A DNA stretch of 13,061 nucleotides, taken from NCBI GenBank assembly GCA_016705125.1, contig JADIYW010000022.1, positions 1 through 13,061 of the forward strand, given 5' to 3'. The position numbers were made by a program, and so were the translations under genes. The first letter of the stretch is position 1; every line of letters starts with the position of its first letter. Source of the stretch: Bacteroidota bacterium (GTDB lineage Bacteria; Bacteroidota; Bacteroidia; Chitinophagales; JADIYW01). The notes beneath the pieces were generated by a model. It saw nothing but the letters and a program-made list of their open reading frames with translations. It was not told where the DNA came from and ran no database searches. Positions 7,553 to 13,061 of this stretch are shown one piece after another.

Positions 7553-9235
7553 TTACTTCAAAATGCCTTTTATAGGTTTTCCTATACAGCCATTTGGTTC
7601 TTGAATGTGCAAAAGTGCAGCGATGGTAGCGGCGATATCTGTCATTTTTATATCCGAAAAATCTTCTTTTGCCTTTATTTTCCATCCATAAAAAATGAGT
7701 GGAATGTGTGAATCATAATTGTAGATGGTGCCATGGGTTGTCCCTTTTTCGTAACCTTCGAACCAAGCGGGTTCAAAATTAACGAACAAATCTCCAGAGC
7801 GATTGGGGTAATAGCTGTTTTTTATATTTTCCAATAATTCGGCAGGATAATTTTCGTTTGCAATATTTTTTAAATCAAAAACATTTGCAACACCTGGCAA
7901 ATTTTGTGTATAATCCAAAAGCTTTGTTTTTATTTCTTCTATATCTTTTTTTGAAGTGGAAATCAATTCTTTATTTAGGTAAATGTGTTGATTTTCAAAA
8001 GCTAGTATCCAATCGCCAGGACCATACCAAAAATTCATTTGTTTGTCTAGTATTTTCTCAAGTGTATCATAAACAAATACACCGGCTGGGATATTTTTTG
8101 TTTTTAAGTAATCAGGAATATGTGCGGCGCCGTGGTCGGCAGTAAGAAAAAATAGATAATTATTTTTGCCATAAGTGGAGTCGAGGTAACTTAAAAAAGT
8201 AGAAATTTCTTTATCCAGTCTCAAAAAATCGTCTTGTTGTTCAACGCTATTTGGGCCAAATTGGTGTCCAATATAATCTGGAGAAGATAAACTGATGGCA
8301 AGCAAATCGGTTTCGCCACGCATGCCTAATTGTTCGCCTTCGATGGCTGCTTTTGCAAAATCGAAAGTAAAATTATTGCCAAATGGTGTATATCTGATGA
8401 TTTCGGTGGAGGTTTCTGTCGAAAGTTCGCTCACTTTATGAATAAAACTAGCTTTGGTTTCGTTCTTAAATGGATTTTCAAATGGCATATCATCTTCGGT
8501 ACTTTCGGTATATTTCATTTTATCGTACAGTAAATCCCAGTTTTGTGATAAATAGGCAGCGGCTAATTTTTTATTGTTAAAATCGGCAACCCAATTAGGT
8601 AAAGAATCCAAATAATAGGAGCTAGACACAAAATTGTGTGCTTTGCCGTCGTACCAAAAAGCAGCGTTTGCGGCGTGTCCGGCAGGTAAAATGGAGCTTC
8701 GGTCTTTTAGTGCGATGCCTATTACCTTAGATCTGAAATTGGTTGCCAACCGCAATTCATCACCGATGGTGGTCGTTTTCATGTTTCTTGGCGACATTTG
8801 TCCTGCGGAAGATTTTGTGCCCTTTCCTATATAATTAGTGTCGGTGGTACAATATATTTTTTGATTGTATTTATAATCATACCAATCGTTTCCGGTAATG
8901 CCATGCAAAGCGGGAACTGAGCCTGTATAAATGCAGGTGTGCCCACACGCAGTAAAAGTGGGAGAGTAGTTGATATGCGTATTTTGACAATTATATCCTT
9001 CTCTAATTAGGCGTTTAAATCCATTATCTACATATTTACTATAATATCGGTATAAATAATCCCACCGCATTTGATCTACCACAAGTCCAACAATAATTTT
9101 GGGTCGTTCAATTTTATCGGTAGAAATTTGCTGTTTATAATTTACGTTTTTTTGGCCCTTAGTGCCATTCATTTGGGCATTTCCCATTTGGAAAAAGCAG
9201 AGGCATAATGACAAAAATAGTATATTGAATTTCAT
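7553..9235 (-). CDS. pafA: PafA-type alkaline phosphatase
   Basis: A 560-residue periplasmic or exported metalloenzyme that removes phosphate from phosphomonoesters. A signal peptide (about 1-20, ending MGNA) precedes the phosphodiesterase/nucleotide-pyrophosphatase-type fold. All ten residues I recall for Elizabethkingia PafA are present at a constant offset of 15-16: metal ligands D54 (VVDQMRWDY), D320 and H324 (SPDYIGH), D367-H368 (TADHG) and H501 (GTTHG); nucleophile T95 (SPTFTACGH); and phosphate-contacting N116 (TGNDW), K177 and R179 (ALKDRS). Such enzymes are usually involved in getting phosphate from outside the cell. The gene lies 52 bp downstream of the phnA-like gene on the same strand and has its own weak -7 box, so co-transcription is possible but not required. 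The intact frame and complete active site suggest a working enzyme. Confidence 0.93.
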   Translation of the reverse strand: MKFNILFLSLCLCFFQMGNAQMNGTKGQKNVNYKQQISTDKIERPKIIVGLVVDQMRWDYLYRYYSKYVDNGFKRLIREGYNCQNTHINYSPTFTACGHTCIYTGSVPALHGITGNDWYDYKYNQKIYCTTDTNYIGKGTKSSAGQMSPRNMKTTTIGDELRLATNFRSKVIGIALKDRSSILPAGHAANAAFWYDGKAHNFVSSSYYLDSLPNWVADFNNKKLAAAYLSQNWDLLYDKMKYTESTEDDMPFENPFKNETKASFIHKVSELSTETSTEIIRYTPFGNNFTFDFAKAAIEGEQLGMRGETDLLAISLSSPDYIGHQFGPNSVEQQDDFLRLDKEISTFLSYLDSTYGKNNYLFFLTADHGAAHIPDYLKTKNIPAGVFVYDTLEKILDKQMNFWYGPGDWILAFENQHIYLNKELISTSKKDIEEIKTKLLDYTQNLPGVANVFDLKNIANENYPAELLENIKNSYYPNRSGDLFVNFEPAWFEGYEKGTTHGTIYNYDSHIPLIFYGWKIKAKEDFSDIKMTDIAATIAALLHIQEPNGCIGKPIKGILK

Positions 9236-9250
9236 ATTTTCTTTTTGCCC

Positions 9251-9258
9251 TAAAGTTA
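9251..9258 (-). promoter_or_regulatory. Candidate -7 box of the pafA-like gene
   Basis: Read on the minus strand this is TAACTTTA, one mismatch (last base) from TAnnTTTG, 15 nt before the ATG. No clear -33 TTG is present. No Pho-box-like repeat is obvious in the 52-bp gap. Confidence 0.35.
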
Positions 9259-9287
9259 CAAAAATTGGATGAAATAAAGGAAATGTT

Positions 9288-9866
9288 TTAGTTTTTGCGC
9301 AAATACTTGGTCAAAATAACGATAGTTTGTCCTTCTATTTTGCCTTCAATCTGTTCTGTATTATCATGTACTAATCTTATATTTCGGACTACAGTTCCTA
9401 ATTTAGCATTTAGGCTTGATCCTTTTACATCTAACGATTTGATAAGGACTACACTGTCGCCATTTTGTAATAGATTGCCATTCGAGTCTTTATGAAACTC
9501 AATTTCACTCGAATTTTCGTGATCACCTGTAGCTTTTGCCCATGCCAAAGTTTCGTCATCAAAATAAAGCATATCTTTTGCATCCACTGCCCAACTTTCG
9601 GAGCTAAGTCTGCTTAATAGTCGCCAAGCCACTACTTGTACCGCAGGAACTTCGCTCCACATGGCATCGGTGAGGCAATCCCAGTGAAAAGGATCCAATG
9701 CTTCCTTTTTGTTTAGTTGTGCGCTACACTTTTCGCAAACAAAAATGCTATCTTCAATTCTTTGTTGTGGGTTTGGCGGCACATCGTAGATGCTAAGATT
9801 TTTTGTAGAAGAACACAATTCACATTGATTATTACTTCGTATAATTAGTTCTGATGCTACACTCAT
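9288..9866 (-). CDS. PhnA/YjdM-type zinc-ribbon protein
   Basis: A 192-residue cytosolic protein. The N-terminus has a zinc ribbon (C15-E-L-C18 and C44-E-K-C47). The C-terminus is the PhnA domain (about 126-192): KDSNGNLLQNGDSVVLIKSL, then DVKGSSLNAKLGTVVRNIRL, ending IVILTKYLRK. E. coli YjdM is about 110 residues; this longer form with an extra middle segment (about 52-120) is, from memory, common in Bacteroidota. The name PhnA is historical: this family is not the phosphonoacetate hydrolase of the same name and its function is not established. Being next to a phosphatase gene is therefore weak evidence for a phosphorus role. Confidence 0.9.
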   Translation of the reverse strand: MSVASELIIRSNNQCELCSSTKNLSIYDVPPNPQQRIEDSIFVCEKCSAQLNKKEALDPFHWDCLTDAMWSEVPAVQVVAWRLLSRLSSESWAVDAKDMLYFDDETLAWAKATGDHENSSEIEFHKDSNGNLLQNGDSVVLIKSLDVKGSSLNAKLGTVVRNIRLVHDNTEQIEGKIEGQTIVILTKYLRKN

Positions 9867-9880
9867 GGCTTAAATTTGTG

Positions 9881-9888
9881 CAAAAGTA
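9881..9888 (-). promoter_or_regulatory. -7 promoter box of the phnA-like gene
   Basis: Read on the minus strand this is TACTTTTG, an exact TAnnTTTG match, ending 14 nt before the ATG. That predicts a leader of only about 5-9 nt, so the message could be nearly leaderless. No convincing -33 TTG is seen. Confidence 0.5.
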
Positions 9889-10037
9889 GGGATAAAAAGC
9901 GGTAGAATGTAATTTAAAAAAAACGGGAGGGATAAAGGGAGATAATAATTTGGAAGGGTGATTTTGCCAAATGAATAAGTTAAGGTTTAAAAATTGGGAT
10001 AGTGGAGGTGATTAAGATTGGGGAAGATTCAACAACA

Positions 10038-10080
10038 GTTTAAAACGCAATTTTTGCAGTAGCAAAATCAACGTTTAAAC
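10038..10080. repeat. Long imperfect hairpin downstream of the accessory gene pair
   Basis: Nested inverted repeats: inner TTTTGC (10052-10057) and GCAAAA (10062-10067) around loop AGTA, and outer GTTTAAAACG (10038-10047) and CGTTTAAAC (10072-10080). A further TTTAAACCTT (10074-10083) has an inverted partner AAGGTTTAAA at 9982-9991. On the minus strand it begins about 25 nt after the stop of the 161-aa gene. It could be a terminator without a T run, a dispersed palindrome, or an attC-like folded site; the bulges recall attC, but the RYYYAAC box is not clear. Confidence 0.55.
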
Positions 10081-10106
10081 CTTATATGTTACCTGCTGCC
10101 ATTCTA

Positions 10107-10592
10107 CTATCCTATAAAGTCTGAACGGTTTGCCCTTGGGTCATACTGAATTTTTAAGTCTGTTCCGTTCCAAATTGCTTCACAGCTTTCAAGTCGGTAG
10201 GTGTCGCCTTGGTTCCAACTTGCACCAATATAATCTTCAATTAAGTCTTCTATGAAAACTCTTTCACCAATTTTAATATCTTTGGGTATTAAGTATGCTG
10301 CAAACGGTGACTTGAAACTATGAGGATAATAAAATGTCCAATCAATTACAGTTTCAAAATTATTATTGTCGTCCGAATAAAAGCCTCCCCGATAATCCCC
10401 AACAATTTCAATTTCTCCCGTTTTCTTGTTTTGAACCACAGAATACTTTGAACGAATTTTGTCAGAAGGTTCGACCTTTTTTATTAATGGATTAAGTCCA
10501 CTTTTTGCAGCCCTATTTATACTGTCCTTGTCACGTGCAGTCTTTATAACACGTAATTCTTGCGAGTTTTTATTTCTGTCCCAGAATGGCAT
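10107..10592 (-). CDS. Unknown 161-aa protein, second gene of an overlapping pair
   Basis: I do not recognise this protein. It has no signal peptide or membrane segment. The first 50 residues are polar and Lys/Arg-rich (IKTARDKDSINRAAKSGLN). The rest looks like a beta-rich globular domain with many aromatics: GDYRGGFYSDD, VIDWTFYYPHSFKSPFAAYL, IGERVFIEDLIEDYIGASW, then RLESCEAIWNGTDLKIQYDP. The single Cys in that last stretch argues against a metal site. Its start lies inside the upstream 96-aa gene (23-bp overlap), which suggests translational coupling and a joint job. Size, partner and isolated position fit an accessory gene, for example an immunity-like or defence-related one, but nothing in the sequence proves that. 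Confidence 0.75.
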   Translation of the reverse strand: MPFWDRNKNSQELRVIKTARDKDSINRAAKSGLNPLIKKVEPSDKIRSKYSVVQNKKTGEIEIVGDYRGGFYSDDNNNFETVIDWTFYYPHSFKSPFAAYLIPKDIKIGERVFIEDLIEDYIGASWNQGDTYRLESCEAIWNGTDLKIQYDPRANRSDFIG

Positions 10593-10860
10593 TTGATATT
10601 ATTTTTATATTGAGTTGATTTAAGTCGATTTTTAAACAAGTGTCGGGATTTTGTATAACAATTTTTAGAAGGTCGTCATCTGTTAGACCTTCTGTTTCAA
10701 CTATTAAGTGGTCGCAATTTGCACATTTTCGCAAAGTTGAACTTGTAGCTTCTAAATTGTCCCAACTCATTTTATAGGGGCAATTCATCGTCTTCACAAA
10801 TTCGTCTTTGTCTGTATAAATATCTTTTGTTAATGGGTCAAATTTCATTGCTCTTGTCAT
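10570..10860 (-). CDS. Unknown 96-aa protein with a CxxC zinc-ribbon-like motif
   Basis: A small cytosolic protein with four cysteines spaced C27-x18-C46-x2-C49-x25-C75. The core is CPYKMSWDNLEATSST, then RKCANCDHLIV and, after an acidic stretch (TEGLTDDD), NPDTCLKIDL. From memory this resembles a widespread but uncharacterised pattern of Cys, W-x-x-(L/M), a Thr, R-x-C-x-x-C and a late Cys, found in small putative metal-binding bacterial proteins. ATG 10860 gives 96 residues; ATG 10848 is an equally possible start. The 3' end overlaps the 161-aa gene by 23 bp. No TAnnTTTG box is visible upstream. Function unknown; zinc binding is inferred from the cysteines only. Confidence 0.7.
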   Translation of the reverse strand: MTRAMKFDPLTKDIYTDKDEFVKTMNCPYKMSWDNLEATSSTLRKCANCDHLIVETEGLTDDDLLKIVIQNPDTCLKIDLNQLNIKIISNAILGQK

Positions 10861-11198
10861 TTATGGTTCTGACTAACGTAATTTTATCTATTTGTAAATC
10901 AATTATTTATAATATTCAAATCTTCATTAGTCAATGCAAATTTATCAATTTGTTTTTGAATTCTCCTTACTATTCCAAGTTTTCCTTGTTGTTTTTATTT
11001 TTTATGGTATTTGTAATATTTTTTGGCTAATTTCTTTTTCTAAATTTTTTTTTTTTTTTTGACAATGAATTAATACGAAAAAAACTTCGGTAAGTTGGTC
11101 TAAATTTAATTTGAGGAAAGTTTTCCCATTTGGGAATCTACAATTTCCCTCTCTTTTGATATTGAAAATAATAAATAAATGTTCTTATAAATTAATTA
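10861..11198. other. AT-rich gap without a supported gene
   Basis: No convincing gene. It holds a run of 16 T (11045-11060) and a small hairpin TTCCC/GGGAA near 11126-11140. On the minus strand, 10899-10994 is an open frame ending in a protein-like stretch (GKLGIVRRIQKQIDKFALTN, then EDLNIINN and a stop), but it has no start and an in-frame TAA just upstream; it might be the 3' remnant of a lost gene. The plus-strand frame at 10827-11030 is hydrophobic low-complexity translation and is not supported. Confidence 0.4.
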
Positions 11199-11248
11199 TG
11201 TTTATTCGTTTAAAAAGTTCAATAAACAGAAAACAATAAAATAAACAG
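11199..11248. promoter_or_regulatory. Operator-like inverted repeat with a third half-site upstream of the GH88/105 gene
   Basis: TGTTTATT (11199-11206) and AATAAACA (11221-11228) form a perfect 8-bp inverted repeat with a 14-nt spacer. AATAAACAG then recurs at 11240-11248, directly before the -7 box. This could be a binding site for a carbohydrate-responsive regulator, but in DNA this AT-rich chance is a serious alternative. Confidence 0.35.
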
Positions 11249-11256
11249 TATCTTTA
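11249..11256 (+). promoter_or_regulatory. Candidate -7 box of the GH88/105 gene
   Basis: TATCTTTA, one mismatch from TAnnTTTG, 31 nt before the ATG at 11288. No TTG -33 element is seen at the expected distance; AATAAACAG repeats occupy that place. Confidence 0.35.
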
Positions 11257-11287
11257 TTTAACCATAAAAATAAACTAATTTACAATT

Positions 11288-12725
11288 ATGATTCGATATA
11301 TACTTTTGTTTTTTGCTATGTTGGTTTTCAATATTTTACCAGCCCAAAATTGGCTCGACTCATTGGATAATTATGCTAGAGAAAGAATTAGTCCGCCTCA
11401 AACTTTTTTGCCTGGTTGGCAAAACGCTGCTTTGTTGCATTCCATGGAATTACAATATGAAATGATGCCCGCAACCGAAAAGCAGAAATATGTTGATTAT
11501 GTAAAAATTGCGTTGGATAAAAATCTACCGATATTAACTGGCTTGTGGCCAAATCCAACTTCGGCCAGTAATGGTCTAGGTTTTTGTATAGAGTGACACA
11601 AGATCCCAAATATTTGCAAGTCGCCAAACGAGTTTACAATCAGTATTTGAATATTTTAAGAACAATAAATGGTGGTGTGTCTCACGTGCCATACGCGCCC
11701 GAATTATGGGACGATACGGTCTATATGGTAGGTGTTTTTCTTTTATCGATGTATAGAGCCACCAATGACGAAACTTATATTTTAGAGCTTATAGATCAAG
11801 TAAAAAAGCATAAAGAAAAATTAGTAGTGGATGAATGGGGACTTTGGGTACATGGTTGGGATGGTAATAATACCTATAATTTTGATTTTTGCTCACAAAG
11901 TGATTGGGCAAATCCGACCACGCGCAGAAGTGCTGAAATATGGGGAAGAGGAAATGGTTGGGTGGTGCTTACCTTGAGTGAAATTTTAAACAATTTGCCT
12001 CGAAATCATCCTGAATGGCCAATTATGGCTAATATGCTAAAAGATATGATTATACATTTGCCCGAATTGCAGGATGCAAATACGGGTCATTGGTATCAAC
12101 TTACGGTCAGAAAGGGAGAAGCAGGTAATTATTTAGAAAGCTCATCAACGGCGATGTTTGGATATGGAATTTTAACTGCCCTTAAGTATGGCATTGTAGA
12201 AGGTGATTCATTTAAAAATGCTATGGATTTGGCATATTATGGTCTTAGAAACAATAGTGTTGAATTGGTTGGCGACAATGATAAACCTTATTTGAATACA
12301 AAAAATGTTGCTTTAGAAACTTGTTTGGGTGATAAGGAATACTATTATGATATTGAAACGGGTGGTGATAAAGCCTATGTTCAGCTGTTTTGTTATTTTT
12401 GGAAGAGCGTATGAAATTTATAAAAATGGTGGAGTAACTGGTATTCAAAATATAAAAAATAACCAATATGCTGTTCAAGTATATCAACTTTGTAAAAACT
12501 TCCACCGACTTGAATATTAAATTGATAGCTCCAAAAAATGAAACAGTACAATACGTTTTAATAGATATGCTTGGAAGAATTGTGCAACAGCAACCGCAGT
12601 TTTTATCATTTGGTGAGAATCAAAATAAGTTTGCTCTGAATGTAGCACAAGGCGGTCAATATATTTTTATCGTAAAAAATCAAAAGGCAGAAATTGTAAA
12701 ATCATTTCCTATTATTATCCAATAG
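11288..12725 (+). pseudogene. Secreted unsaturated glycuronyl hydrolase (GH88/GH105-type) with T9SS tail, frameshifted
   Basis: Read across three frame changes this is one protein of about 478 residues that would remove unsaturated uronic acid from lyase-cut polysaccharides such as rhamnogalacturonan. Signal peptide about 1-19 (ending LPAQ). The alpha/alpha-barrel carries the family marks: LWDDTVYM (repaired residues 141-148), WVHGWD with H189, and EIWGRGNGW (218-225). D143 and H189 fall at the numbers I recall for the YteR active site. A T9SS domain follows (about 12480-12722; VLIDMLGRIVQ, GGQYIFIV). The breaks can be mended simply: one T missing from 11581-11585 gives NGLGFLYRV; one T too many at 12396-12400 gives YFGRAYEIY; two bases missing near 12485 restores the sorting motif VYPN. 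Mostly homopolymer repairs suggest sequencing error in an intact gene, but true decay cannot be excluded. No other polysaccharide gene is visible nearby. Confidence 0.85.
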
Positions 12726-12764
12726 GGAAATTTGTGTTTGAGTTTATTTTTAATTGTTCGAGGC

Positions 12765-12778
12765 TAAGCTTGTGCTTA
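12765..12778. terminator. Weak hairpin between convergent genes
   Basis: TAAGC and GCTTA pair around TTGT in the 56-bp gap between the GH88/105 gene and the convergent gene at the right edge. The stem is only 5 bp and has no T run, so a terminator role is a guess. Confidence 0.2.
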
Positions 12779-12781
12779 ATA

Positions 12782-13060
12782 CTACCACTTGTTTTTTCTT
12801 TCCACTTCAAATTTGTAAGGGTTTTCAGAATCATATTCCCCATCGTGGTATATTAAAAATTCAGCGTGTTTTTCATCAAATTTAACCGTTTCAATTTTGT
12901 TAATTCCTTTTAAGCATAGGTTGTTAAATTGAAAAACTTTTTTGTCAAAAATTCCTAACTTAGATTGGGAAATATAAATGATTTCTCCACACTCTAAAAA
13001 TCCATCTTTTGTAACAGTTATTTTATTTATTTCGTCAAGTTCCTGTTCAAAAATTGGTTG
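12782..13060 (-). CDS. Unknown protein, C-terminal 92 residues only
   Basis: An open minus-strand frame enters from the right edge and runs 92 codons to a TAG at 12782-12784. It contains no ATG, so a start-based search misses it. The sequence looks like a real protein, beta-rich and charged: QPIFEQELDEINKITVTKDG, FLECGEIIYISQSKLGIFDK, INKIETVKFDEKHAEFLIYH, ending YKFEVERKNKW. No signal, membrane segment, repeat or known motif is visible in this part, and there is no T9SS tail. It converges on the GH88/105 gene. I do not recognise the family. Confidence 0.65.
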   Translation of the reverse strand, partial: QPIFEQELDEINKITVTKDGFLECGEIIYISQSKLGIFDKKVFQFNNLCLKGINKIETVKFDEKHAEFLIYHDGEYDSENPYKFEVERKNKW

Positions 13061-13061
13061 A

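Noticed and set aside
7858..8834. Plus-strand frames inside the phosphatase gene
   Set aside because: Antisense to a gene with a complete catalytic set; Phe/Cys/His-rich translation typical of shadows.
7553..9866. Phosphonate-degradation operon
   Set aside because: No C-P lyase, transporter or phosphonatase genes; the PhnA name alone does not support it.
10031..10096. Definite integron attC site
   Set aside because: The fold is attC-like, but RYYYAAC is not matched and no integrase or second copy is visible in the window; kept as a hypothesis only.
10899..10994. Minus-strand 31-codon protein-like fragment
   Set aside because: No start, an in-frame TAA directly upstream and further stops beyond; kept only as a possible gene remnant in the gap entry.
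10827..11030. 67-codon plus-strand frame with hydrophobic translation
   Set aside because: AT-rich low-complexity DNA read as Phe/Leu/Ile; overlaps the start of the 96-aa minus gene and has no promoter or family resemblance.
11045..11060. 16-T run considered as a terminator tail or phase-variation tract
   Set aside because: No stable GC-rich stem precedes it and it lies in no gene; 31 nt before the nearest promoter words nothing links it to switching.

Overview
The window looks like chromosomal DNA from a member of the Bacteroidota. The evidence is low GC, three proteins ending in C-terminal domains of the type IX secretion system (T9SS) type A kind, TAnnTTTG-like -7 promoter boxes, and few Shine-Dalgarno sites in front of start codons. 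The class cannot be fixed from this sequence; a Chitinophagia/Sphingobacteriia-like lineage would fit.

Layout, left to right. (1) Positions 1-2529 hold the 3' part of a large secreted PA14 / P-domain / Ig-like / T9SS protein. It is broken by many frame changes and ends at a strong terminator. (2) Positions 2745-4031 hold a signal-peptide protein of the Bacteroidota family usually auto-named 'asparagine synthetase B'. It is convergent, with a 3 bp gap, to purS (4035-4280, minus). (3) Positions 4565-7228 hold a secreted leucine-rich-repeat protein with 17 exact 60-bp (20-residue) repeats, a C-terminal adhesin-like part and a T9SS signal. (4) A repeat-rich convergent intergenic region (7229-7552) leads to a minus-strand pair: a PafA-type alkaline phosphatase with all ten expected active-site residues, and upstream of it a PhnA/YjdM-type zinc-ribbon protein. 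(5) Positions 10107-10860 hold two overlapping minus-strand accessory genes of unknown function, one with a C-x18-C-x2-C-x25-C motif. A long imperfect hairpin follows them. (6) After an AT-rich gap with an operator-like inverted repeat comes a secreted GH88/GH105-type unsaturated glycuronyl hydrolase with a T9SS tail (11288-12725), also frameshifted. (7) The right edge holds the 3' end of an unknown minus-strand gene with no start codon in view.

Function. Most of the cargo is envelope or secreted: two T9SS adhesin-like proteins, a T9SS polysaccharide-degrading enzyme, a periplasmic phosphatase and an exported protein of unknown role. PurS is the only clear housekeeping gene. The genes do not form one pathway.

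The most notable observations are the LRR array with its alternating subtypes and cysteine ladder, the small accessory gene pair with its flanking hairpin, and two clusters of frameshifts. Several frameshifts are repaired by one-base changes in homopolymers, so assembly error is at least as likely as gene decay. I found no CRISPR array, transposase, rRNA or tRNA, and nothing I would confidently call a new defence or mobile system.
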